From: a bacterium
GTDB taxonomy: Bacteria; AUK180
NCBI GenBank assembly: GCA_023144005.1
Contig: JAGLGN010000003.1
Coordinates: 1 to 37,348, forward strand
DNA: 37,348 bases
Reading direction: 5' to 3'
Shown here: piece by piece, positions 1-6,730 of the stretch
How the letters are laid out: every line of letters starts with the position of its first letter
Position numbering within the stretch: position 1 is the first letter of the stretch
Position numbers and translations under genes: made by a program
Notes under the pieces: generated by a model
The model's input: only the letters and a program-made list of their open reading frames with translations
Database searches by the model: none
Told to the model about the DNA's origin: nothing

Positions 1-80
1 CCTTCCGGAACAATAATATATATATCTTTCTTTTTGAGCATCATGAAATGATGTGAGAAAAACATATGTTAATAATGAAA

Positions 81-125
81 AGATGGATTGTCGAATCAAG
101 TCCGACAATGACGGATGTGATTCCT
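81..125. repeat. REP-like hairpin module downstream of the glycosyltransferase
   Basis: An inverted repeat (ATTGTCG at 87-93, CGACAAT at 103-109) lies just past the stop of the minus-strand gene at 126, so it could act as its transcript end, although no long T tract follows. The flanks AGATGGATT and AATGACGGATGTGATTCC recur, with a different interior and in inverse orientation, at about 18301-18365. That makes this a member of a dispersed palindromic repeat rather than a simple terminator. Related GGATTC...GAATGAC arrangements occur at 4590-4628 and 37058-37098. Confidence 0.5.
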
Positions 126-1298
126 TTAGTTAAGATATGAAATATACCGCGTGATTATCTTGTCCCAATCGAGGTTCTGCTTATAGAACTCAAAAGCGGC
201 ATCACCCATGGTTTCGGCAATATCATCAATATCGGGAAGATGTGTAAGTTCTTGAATAAGTTTTGAAATATTATCCGAAATATAACCGGTTGAACGATCG
301 TTTATCCATTCCTTCAGGCCGCCCTCAGGCGTAGCGATGGCGGGAGTATGAAGATAGTATGAAAGCGGTATCACGGCACTTTGAGTTGCTGAAAGATAAG
401 GCAATACTAAGAAATGAGCTCTTTGGAAAAGCTCAGCTATCCGATCATTCGCAAGATAACCGTCGAGTAGATCAATGTTCTTTCTCTGCGGATGGCGGCT
501 CAATTCTTCTTCGATCTCTCTCTTCATATCAGGGGAGGATTTTCCGGCAATGATAAATCGGAAATCGTTCGGTGCAAAGCTCGGTAGAGCCATCTGCTCT
601 AATAACGGCAATAAGCCCTTATAGGGCCGGATATGCCCGAAGAAGAGGAAAGTAGGTATTTTCGCTAGATCTTTTCCGCGGCTTTTGATCTCTACTACAT
701 TCCCCATCGGGAGAGTAGTTATCATATCGGTGGAAATATTGTATTTGGAAGTGATCGTATCCTTGTCGTATTCGGAATGACAAAAGAAGTGCGAAACCAC
801 CTTTGGCAGGGACTTATAGAAGGACAATGCTTCCGAAGAGATCCCGTCATGGGGAACAGAGTTATGGAAAGTGAAAAATATCTTGATCCCATTGCTTTTC
901 ATTCGTTGCATATACTCGATCTGAAAGGGATAATAATCCCATATCCATTGGATATGCACTATGCTTGTATTATCAGCTGTAACCCTCTTGAATATCTTCT
1001 CCCAAAGATGCCTGCATCCCCTAATGGAATTCATGCTGCGAGCTCTGCTCACTTTAGATGCAGCCGCATTTTCTTTTTTAGGAGATGAAAGGAGTTTCTT
1101 TTTGAATAAAAACAGGCACTTCTTCAGGCCGGTATAGGGCTCCATTGAAATTACCTTGATACCCTCTTGAACATTTTCATGCCCGGGAGAAGTTATGATC
1201 TCGGAAGCAATATTATTTTTCTTAAGATAGCGTATATAGGTAGAGGTATACTGAAAAATCCCCCCGCGGCCTGTAAATTCCAGAAAAGTTACTTTCAT
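126..1298 (-). CDS. GT4-type glycosyltransferase
   Basis: This 390-residue protein looks like a GT-B-fold, family 4 (RfaB/WbpH-type) glycosyltransferase acting on surface polysaccharide or glycolipid at the inner face of the membrane. Seen: an N-terminal Rossmann-like start with a GRGGIFQY loop (about residues 10-17), an interdomain region around HNSVPHDG, a C-terminal FFGHIRPYKG segment (about 218-227) typical of the nucleotide-sugar domain, and LPYLSATQSAVIPLSYY followed by ATPEGG, the GT4 donor-binding loop. The usual EX7E motif is only loosely kept. Donor and acceptor cannot be named. The ATG at 1298 is 5 nt after a TATCAT -10 box, with no Shine-Dalgarno sequence, so the message is probably leaderless. 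It is divergent from the EIIA/antiporter operon and stands alone. Confidence 0.85.
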   Translation of the reverse strand: MKVTFLEFTGRGGIFQYTSTYIRYLKKNNIASEIITSPGHENVQEGIKVISMEPYTGLKKCLFLFKKKLLSSPKKENAAASKVSRARSMNSIRGCRHLWEKIFKRVTADNTSIVHIQWIWDYYPFQIEYMQRMKSNGIKIFFTFHNSVPHDGISSEALSFYKSLPKVVSHFFCHSEYDKDTITSKYNISTDMITTLPMGNVVEIKSRGKDLAKIPTFLFFGHIRPYKGLLPLLEQMALPSFAPNDFRFIIAGKSSPDMKREIEEELSRHPQRKNIDLLDGYLANDRIAELFQRAHFLVLPYLSATQSAVIPLSYYLHTPAIATPEGGLKEWINDRSTGYISDNISKLIQELTHLPDIDDIAETMGDAAFEFYKQNLDWDKIITRYISYLN

Positions 1299-1303
1299 GG
1301 TGT

Positions 1304-1332
1304 ATGATACCCCCTTGCCGGATAAAAGTCAA
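1304..1332 (-). promoter_or_regulatory. sigma70-like promoter of the glycosyltransferase gene
   Basis: On the minus strand, TTGACT (1327-1332) is followed by a 17-bp spacer and TATCAT (1304-1309). Only 5 nt separate the -10 box from the ATG at 1296-1298, so transcription should begin at or next to the start codon. Confidence 0.65.
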
Positions 1333-1357
1333 CCGTCAAGAAATCGTTTCAGAATAT

Positions 1358-1386
1358 TTGAAATATGTAGAATAATGGTTTATAAT
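1358..1386 (+). promoter_or_regulatory. sigma70-like promoter of the EIIA/PII/antiporter operon
   Basis: TTGAAA (1358-1363), a 17-bp spacer, and a consensus TATAAT (1381-1386). The predicted start is near 1393. That leaves a leader of roughly a dozen nt carrying GAGGTGAG before the ATG at 1405, which supports that start over the longer open frame that begins at 1297. Confidence 0.75.
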
Positions 1387-1404
1387 GTAGCATGCGAGGT
1401 GAGA

Positions 1405-1857
1405 ATGAAGATCATTGATATCACAACTGAAAATGACATCGTAATCAAGAAGGGCCTGAACTCCTCAGATGATGTGCTGGATTTCACTGCCGGACTGTTT
1501 TTTCAAGATGAAGGAATGAAGAAGGTCATCTTCAAATCATTCAAAAAGAGAGAGAAGATCTCCTCTACTGGAGTAGGCAATGGCATCGCTATACCGCACG
1601 CTATCTGCAAGCAATTTCCGGGTGTCAAGGCCAAATTGATCGTCGTGCCTGAGGGTGTACCGTTCAACGCTTCAGATGGGAAACCCGTTTTTCTCTTTGT
1701 AGCCATCGCAGCGAATATCGACCTTCAGAAGAATTACCTTTCCCTCCTGTCAAATGTTGCGAGGATCTTCGCGAATGAGGGAATAATCGCGGACATTCTT
1801 ACCGCTGAAACGCCATCAAGGATATTAAAGATAGTCGAGGATAACTGTAAAGTATGA
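1405..1857 (+). CDS. PTS EIIA (fructose/Ntr-type) domain protein
   Basis: A stand-alone 150-residue EIIA domain of the mannitol/fructose/PtsN class. The phosphorylatable histidine is visible in GNGIAIPHA (His65 with the start at 1405). There is no transmembrane EIIC or EIIB nearby, so it is more likely a regulatory EIIA of the PtsN kind than a sugar transporter subunit. The ATG at 1405 is chosen because it follows a GAGGTGAG ribosome site and a near-perfect promoter ends at 1386; upstream codons of the frame lie inside the promoter. It is first in a four-gene operon and overlaps the next gene by ATGA at 1854-1857. Inference: its phosphorylation state controls the two downstream antiporter-like proteins, in line with PtsN control of K+ transporters in enterobacteria. 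Confidence 0.85.
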   Translation: MKIIDITTENDIVIKKGLNSSDDVLDFTAGLFFQDEGMKKVIFKSFKKREKISSTGVGNGIAIPHAICKQFPGVKAKLIVVPEGVPFNASDGKPVFLFVAIAANIDLQKNYLSLLSNVARIFANEGIIADILTAETPSRILKIVEDNCKV

Positions 1858-2195
1858 TAGGATTCCTCATTGTCCTTAAACAGGATAGTCATCTGGATGA
1901 TATCCTTTCCACTCTGGCAGAATTGGAAGTTTTCGATGTGACCGTCATGGAAGGAAATAATCTTGAGGGAATACTGGAAAAGGACCTCCCTCTTTTTGCA
2001 GGGCTCTTCTCATCCATCAATCGAAAGAACCTGTACGGTGAGGTAATACTGGGGGTATTCCGCAGCGATTCTCTCCGCCATGCATTCAACAAGATCATCG
2101 GTAAAAAAGGGATCTCTTTCAAGGATCCCGGTGTTGGGTACATGGCTTCCTTTAACCTCATCTCCTTCATTGGAGAAGAATTAGTTGATAACTAA
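1854..2195 (+). CDS. small PII-like (ferredoxin-fold) protein
   Basis: A 113-residue soluble protein. Its start, MIGFLIVLKQDSHLDDIL followed by LAELEVFDVTVMEG, follows the beta-alpha-beta pattern of PII/CutA-like regulators (strand, helix, then a TVMEG-like strand). Residues about 34-62 would be the T-loop-like insertion, and GEVILGVF (about 62-69) the next strand. I do not see a canonical PII T-loop tyrosine or the classic nucleotide motif, so PII-like is a fold guess. It is translationally coupled to the EIIA gene (ATGA overlap) and to the downstream membrane protein (11-nt overlap). Inference: a sensor or gating subunit for the antiporters. Confidence 0.55.
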   Translation: MIGFLIVLKQDSHLDDILSTLAELEVFDVTVMEGNNLEGILEKDLPLFAGLFSSINRKNLYGEVILGVFRSDSLRHAFNKIIGKKGISFKDPGVGYMASFNLISFIGEELVDN

Positions 2196-3210
2196 ACTCT
2201 CTCTTCTCATATCTTTCATTCTCTTTCTTTCATTCCTGGAGAACCGATTCAAGTATTTCTGGGTGAAGGACCGTAGGATCCTTTTTCTTCTGCGGACCAA
2301 GATACATTTCATCTTCATCGGTTTCCTTCTAAGCGCTTTCGTATTCAGAGAGGGATTATTCCCATTCTTCAGAGATATCTCCTATACCATTGTCACATTA
2401 TTGGGATTCACTTTCGGATTTCAACTCAGGGAGAAATTCATCAAAAGATTTGTCTTCTCTTCGATACTGGGAACATTGATAAAAAGCGCGGCGATCCTTG
2501 TCGTCATTTACTTTCTCGCGCTTCTTCTGACGGGCGACAGCGTACTTGCGGCTTTCACTGCGGTAGCATTCGGCTCCGTCTCATATTTTCTGATCTTTAT
2601 CACAAAAAACAGATTTATCCCTGATTATATCTTCAATCTCCTGACCACATTTCTATTTATCTTTGCTGTTGAAAACCTCAATTCTTCGATCTTGGATATC
2701 GCGATCACCCTTATGATAATATTCGGGTTTTCCTTTCTCTTCTTTTTTCTGGCGGGAAGACGGAAGAATGTGGAGTTGTATATCGTTGTCATTGCGGTCA
2801 TTCTGCTGGTTTCAGGATTCACAAAACAATTGGGGCTCGCCGGACTCTCCATTTCCTTCTTTATCGGAATGATAGCGACCAATATGGAGTTCCCTTCCAA
2901 AAAGGCCATTGAGAATACTCTTATTGAAATGGAAACTCCTCTCTTCGCATTTCTTCTTTTTTCACTGGGGCTAGTCATAACAATGCCGGACCCTCTCATG
3001 CTCGGATTTTTCTTCGGCATGTGGATCCTGGGAATATTACTGGGCAAATTGATACATATCGACTTGAGAAATCACATCCCGGTTTCACAGATATCCATAC
3101 TCTTCTTGACAGGATCTATAATGGAAATCTCAAGACCCGTGATCACCTCATTTCTTATTACCTATACTATTTCCAATATTGCTGTCCTCGGGGTGAAGCG
3201 AAATGATTAG
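2185..3210 (+). CDS. antiporter-like polytopic membrane protein
   Basis: 341 residues, almost entirely hydrophobic, with roughly ten to eleven membrane segments. The start is a TTG at 2185 with GGAGAAG (2172-2178) at good spacing; no better start fits. It resembles CPA-type Na+/H+ exchangers in length and in a LAGLSISFFIGMIATNMEF stretch (about 212-230), which is like the sixth-to-ninth helices of these transporters. However, the TM4-TM5 signature with its catalytic aspartate is not evident: the region around AAFTAVAFGSVSYFLIFITKN has no Asp. It overlaps the next, better-matching antiporter gene by 8 nt. Inference: a degenerate or regulatory subunit of a heteromeric exchanger, or a transporter of another ion. 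Confidence 0.6.
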   Translation: MITKLSLLISFILFLSFLENRFKYFWVKDRRILFLLRTKIHFIFIGFLLSAFVFREGLFPFFRDISYTIVTLLGFTFGFQLREKFIKRFVFSSILGTLIKSAAILVVIYFLALLLTGDSVLAAFTAVAFGSVSYFLIFITKNRFIPDYIFNLLTTFLFIFAVENLNSSILDIAITLMIIFGFSFLFFFLAGRRKNVELYIVVIAVILLVSGFTKQLGLAGLSISFFIGMIATNMEFPSKKAIENTLIEMETPLFAFLLFSLGLVITMPDPLMLGFFFGMWILGILLGKLIHIDLRNHIPVSQISILFLTGSIMEISRPVITSFLITYTISNIAVLGVKRND

Positions 3211-4453
3211 AGAGATAATCGGCCTGGTCATTATTATTTCTATTAATCTTTATATACATTTGGCAGGGATAGAAATGAATCTGCTTTTCGATCTGGGTCT
3301 CCTGATCAGCGGAGCTTTCCTTCTTGGTGAATTATTCCACCGCATCAAGCTTCCGAAGGTATCCGGCTATCTTATCGTCGGAATATTAATGGGCCCCTTC
3401 GGCAGCAATGCAATAGACATTAGAATGGCGGAAGATCTGCAATTTATCGATATGATCACATTAACCATAATCGCCTTCATTGTCGGCAGAGAGCTCTCGA
3501 TAAAACGCTTAAAGAAAGATATTAAGGCTATATTTATCTACACCTCTACTGTGATCATTGTAACATTTATCGCAATAACTCTCTTCTCCTTCTGGCTGTA
3601 CCAAGTGAATCCCTTCATGGGGCCTCAGAGCTTCCGAAATACGCTGATAATAGCCATGATATTCGGTTTTATGGCATTAGCGAAATCACCACTCACAACC
3701 GTTGCGCTGCTTAAAGAAACCGGAGCATATACAAGGACTCCTCTTTTGATCCTCTCGATAACGGTTCTAAAGGACATCATAGTCCTGATATGCTTCGCTG
3801 CCTTCATGGCTCTTTTGAAAGGCTCCGGCAACGGAGGCATGGCAAAAACATCATGGGAGATATTCGGCTCTTTTCTGATCGGTGGAGGTGCGGGAGCTTT
3901 GTCGCTCTTGTATCTGAAATTCATTCGAAGACAGAAACTCCTGATGCTTTTGGTTCTGGCAATATTGATAACCATTATCTCAAAAGCGCTCCATGTGGAC
4001 AATCTTCTGGTAGCGATCACCGTAGGATTTATTATTGAGAACTTCTCTGATCTGGGAGAGGAATTCCTTGATGATATCGAAAAGATCGCCACCTTTATCT
4101 ATATTCTCTTCTTTGCCATCAGGGGGATAAATCTGGACTTGAACGCGGTGAGAAACACATGGCTCATAGCGGTTATTCTGATCGTGATGAGAACGATCAT
4201 TACCTATTATACTCTGATGGTGGCGTCAAAGATACAAAAGGATCCGCCGAATATCTATAAATACGGCTGGAGTGGTTTTATCAACCAATCAGGCGTGACC
4301 CTGGCGATGGCATTGATCATAAGTAATACATTCCCTCAATTCGATGCTCTAGTGGCCATATGTATTTCAATGATCGTTATCACTGACATTGTGGCACCGC
4401 CGATATTCAAAAGGCATCTCCTTAAAATCAAGAAGCTGGAAGAGGAGATCTGA
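3203..4453 (+). CDS. cation:proton antiporter, CPA family
   Basis: 416 residues with about twelve membrane helices, a Na+/H+ or K+/H+ exchanger-domain protein of the inner membrane. Seen: the N-terminal helix pair LLFDLGLLISGAFLLGELFHRIKLP and GYLIVGILMGPFG typical of CPA2. The TM4 region reads ALAKSPLTTVALLKETGA, where many relatives have S/T-D-P or SSP. TM5 has LSITVLKDIIVLICF, in which the conserved Asp is kept but preceded by Lys instead of Asn or Asp. There is no C-terminal TrkA-N/C domain, so regulation may come in trans from the EIIA and PII-like proteins. It is last in the operon; the ATG at 3203 overlaps the preceding stop. A 9-bp-stem hairpin follows the stop at once. Confidence 0.85.
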   Translation: MIREIIGLVIIISINLYIHLAGIEMNLLFDLGLLISGAFLLGELFHRIKLPKVSGYLIVGILMGPFGSNAIDIRMAEDLQFIDMITLTIIAFIVGRELSIKRLKKDIKAIFIYTSTVIIVTFIAITLFSFWLYQVNPFMGPQSFRNTLIIAMIFGFMALAKSPLTTVALLKETGAYTRTPLLILSITVLKDIIVLICFAAFMALLKGSGNGGMAKTSWEIFGSFLIGGGAGALSLLYLKFIRRQKLLMLLVLAILITIISKALHVDNLLVAITVGFIIENFSDLGEEFLDDIEKIATFIYILFFAIRGINLDLNAVRNTWLIAVILIVMRTIITYYTLMVASKIQKDPPNIYKYGWSGFINQSGVTLAMALIISNTFPQFDALVAICISMIVITDIVAPPIFKRHLLKIKKLEEEI

Positions 4454-4473
4454 TCGTTCACCGAGGTGAACGA
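4454..4473 (+). terminator. hairpin immediately after the antiporter stop
   Basis: TCGTTCACC-GA-GGTGAACGA forms a perfect 9-bp stem directly after the TGA at 4451-4453. No T tract follows, so it is at best a weak or Rho-assisted end or an RNA-stability stem. The same palindrome with an 8-bp stem recurs at 32323-32340 inside the island upstream of groES, so it is also a dispersed module. Confidence 0.45.
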
Positions 4474-5197
4474 GGTGCAAAAGAGATCGTTCAAAAGTTG
4501 AAAAGTTCAAAAGTTCAAGGTTGAGAAATAGGAAATAGATGATAGGGTGATAAGATGATAGGTTTGTAGGTGGAGAAAAAGGAAAGGAGATGGATTCTTC
4601 AGTCGCCACCGCTTCAATCAGAATGACATTCAAAGAAGTGTGAAGAGTGTTTGCGCATGATTCTATACCCATTCTCCCTCCACCCGCCCAGGTGATTCTG
4701 AGTCATAAATAAGATGGCAATGGCTGATGCTCTTTTGCTACGTATTCAAGGCACGAGGAACGCTGCATACCCAGCGCGGTCTGTAAGCGACGAGCAACGC
4801 AGAAGACATAGAAAGAGCTTCAGTCCGAAGGTAATCTCATCTTTGGTCAATTTCTTCCTCTCTCTTCGCTAGCGTACCACCAAGGGTACGCCGCACTCAT
4901 TGTTCGTTGGAATTGGCTCAAATCTAAGTAATCCATTGTTATCGTATTTAGGACTCAGAACACCATTCTCCAGGGACGGAGGTGGTGAATTTTTCAACCA
5001 ACTTATTTGTCTAAATTGGATGTATGAAGTTAAAATATTCAACCTCCCGTCCCGTAGGCTGAGCGCTCCAACGTTCTATTATTTTAACGGATAATTTTAA
5101 TGAGATAAACGAAATAACTATTTTTCGGTTACGGATGTGCTTTTTTTCCTTCCCTACCAAGCTCTAGCCTCTAGCCTCCTGCCTCTTCTTTAATTCC
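4474..5197. repeat. mosaic non-coding island between convergent antiporter genes
   Basis: No convincing gene is seen. From left to right: an octamer-like tandem array at 4489-4531 (units AAAAGTTG/AAAAGTTC), identical over 43 bp to 6533-6575; a GATAGGGTGATAAGATGATAGG run (about 4540-4561), whose reverse complement recurs near 18370-18404; a GGATTC...GAATGAC REP-like module (4590-4628); the inverted-repeat element 4691-4964; a 49-bp module (5091-5139) with an inverted copy at 28263-28311; and heptamer units GCCTCTA/GCCTCCT at 5162-5188. The short open frame 4900-5094 crosses these repeats and is not gene-like. Confidence 0.7.
4691..4964. mobile_element. inverted-repeat-bounded non-coding element (type copy)
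   Basis: The left end (4691-4723) and right end (4933-4964) are imperfect inverted copies about 32 bp long, alike at nearly every position apart from one indel and a few substitutions. The 270-bp interval encodes no transposase. Inside is a GCGTACC/GGTACGC hairpin (4872-4891). Related ends occur at 6707-6730, 18240-18263, 18454-18483, 22480-22510, 23839-23870, 28165-28188, 28549-28574, 32295-32325, 36919-36938, 36948-36979 and 37194-37225. I call it a candidate non-autonomous element; movement itself is inferred, not seen. Confidence 0.5.
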
Positions 5198-6463
5198 TCA
5201 TTTCTTTTTTGAGATCTCGGTCTCCTGCGGGACCTTATGGAAATTTGAAAAGAAGAGATAATAGAATTTTCTGATAGGAGAGGGCAATTCCAATGAGGTT
5301 ATCAGTAATGCATTCAAAACGATGGAAAAGAGTATTACCGAATAGACGAAATTCTGCGCGGCGGTATCGTTTATAAGTCCCAATTCAAACGGAAGGGTCG
5401 CCAAGACCGCAGCAGCCAGGCCCTTGGGCACCATTACAGCAATGGTGGAGGCATCCCGAATATTGATCTTTTTAGGAAGAAAGAACTTCACCACAAGCAT
5501 TCGGAAAAGGAAGATCACAACCGTTACCAACAGTCCGTACATCATATTTCTCAGCTGAGAGAAATTTATTGAAAGCCCGAGATAAACAAAGAAAAAGATC
5601 TTCAATAAGAAAACAAGCTCCTGGAAGAAGAGCTTCTCTGATGACTTCAATCTCGCGAAAGTAAATTTATTCAATACACCGGGAGTTTCTTCCGGCATCT
5701 TATGCATATTTGAGAGGGTTATTCCGAAAGCGAGAGCGCTGATCGCACCGTTAAATCCGAAGAATTCCGTAATGCCGTAAACAATAAATATAAATGCGAC
5801 CGTCGAAAAGAGATTATTGGGAAATTCTCGGATCTTGGATAGGAGAACCGACCAGATAGCTCCGCCGCCAACTCCGAATATGGTGGACACTATCAGGGTA
5901 GAAAGGATATTGCCGAGGATCAATCCCGTTTTCAAATGCCCTATCGTCAAGGCATTGATCAAAGAGAAGGTTACCACGATAGCGAGAACATCCGTGATGG
6001 CGGATTCCATGAAGAGCACGGTGAAGGGTAAATTACCGATCTTCAAATTCTTCATGACCGGAACAACGACAGCGGAAGAAGTACCGCCGAGGATCGAGCC
6101 TACTATTGCTGACTGCATGACATTAAGGCCAAGAATATAATATCCGAAGAACCCAGCTGCGGCCATCGTCAAAACGAATGTGGGAATAGTTATCAATAAG
6201 GTCTCATCCCATGCTGAACGGAGGATCTTCAGATTTAAGCCGGTACCGCCCTCAAAGAGAATAACGACCAGAGCAATGGTCGTAAGTATGCTTCCGAATC
6301 TTCCGAAGTAATCGGCGGAGGTAATATTGAGTAGTTTTGGGCCTATCAGAATGCCCAGGACCATAAGAAGCAGGACATCCGGGATTCGTGTTTTTTTGAA
6401 AAGTATCGTAAATGAATATGCCAGAAATACTAAAAGTCCGAATAGAAATATGTGCTCACCCAT
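5198..6463 (-). CDS. Na+/H+ antiporter, CPA family
   Basis: 421 residues with about twelve to thirteen membrane helices, a sodium/proton exchanger-domain protein. Seen: RIPDVLLLMVLGILIGP near the N terminus; TM4 as GGTSSAVVVPVMKNL; and TM5 as MESAITDVLAIVVTF, with the essential Asp preceded by Thr rather than Asn or Asp, which suggests electroneutral exchange. TM11-12 carries IAVMVPKGLAAAVLATLP, like the conserved RGxxxx helix of CPA1. A short charged tail ends the protein. The start ATG at 6463 has GGAGG at ideal spacing. The gene is monocistronic with its own promoter (6482-6510). It is not closely similar to the antiporter at 3203 in its signature helices, so it is not a recent duplicate. 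Confidence 0.88.
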   Translation of the reverse strand: MGEHIFLFGLLVFLAYSFTILFKKTRIPDVLLLMVLGILIGPKLLNITSADYFGRFGSILTTIALVVILFEGGTGLNLKILRSAWDETLLITIPTFVLTMAAAGFFGYYILGLNVMQSAIVGSILGGTSSAVVVPVMKNLKIGNLPFTVLFMESAITDVLAIVVTFSLINALTIGHLKTGLILGNILSTLIVSTIFGVGGGAIWSVLLSKIREFPNNLFSTVAFIFIVYGITEFFGFNGAISALAFGITLSNMHKMPEETPGVLNKFTFARLKSSEKLFFQELVFLLKIFFFVYLGLSINFSQLRNMMYGLLVTVVIFLFRMLVVKFFLPKKINIRDASTIAVMVPKGLAAAVLATLPFELGLINDTAAQNFVYSVILFSIVLNALLITSLELPSPIRKFYYLFFSNFHKVPQETEISKKK

Positions 6464-6481
6464 TGAGTTTCCTCCGATATG

Positions 6482-6510
6482 ATTTTACATTAAAAAGATG
6501 GGGATTTCAA
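6482..6510 (-). promoter_or_regulatory. sigma70-like promoter of the antiporter gene
   Basis: On the minus strand: TTGAAA (6505-6510), a 17-bp spacer, and TAAAAT (6482-6487). The GGAGG ribosome site and ATG follow within about 20 nt. Confidence 0.65.
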
Positions 6511-6730
6511 CAATTAGTGCGTGGAGAAGATTGTTCAAAAGTTGAAAAGTTCAAAAGTTCAAGGTTGAGAAATAGATAACAGGGTTGTAGAATGATAAGG
6601 TGATAGGCTTAAGTATAGTGAATAGTGAACAATGAATAATGCAGAGGGAGGATACCCGGATCTCCTTTCTTCTCCCCACTTTACACTTCACACCTCACAC
6701 TTCACACATCGTACTTATGAATATTATCAG
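6511..6730. repeat. mosaic non-coding island with 43-bp repeat and heptamer array
   Basis: This stretch holds the 43-bp sequence 6533-6575, identical to 4489-4531. It is followed by a GATAAGGTGATAGG run, then a heptamer array at 6677-6706 (CACTTTA, CACTTCA, CACCTCA, CACTTCA). The right-end copy of the dispersed element (6707-6730) runs into the lepA stop codon. No matching left end is clear here. I see no gene in it. Confidence 0.65.

Noticed and set aside
1297-1404. Longer N terminus for the EIIA protein
   Set aside because: This stretch contains both divergent promoters and has no homology to the EIIA fold, and a ribosome site precedes the ATG at 1405.
4691-4964. Integron attC cassette or insertion sequence
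   Set aside because: No integrase or transposase ORF, no R'/R'' core sites, and no cassette gene lies between the inverted ends.
4900-5094. 64-residue plus-strand ORF
   Set aside because: It runs through a dispersed element end and has no ribosome site or protein-like composition.
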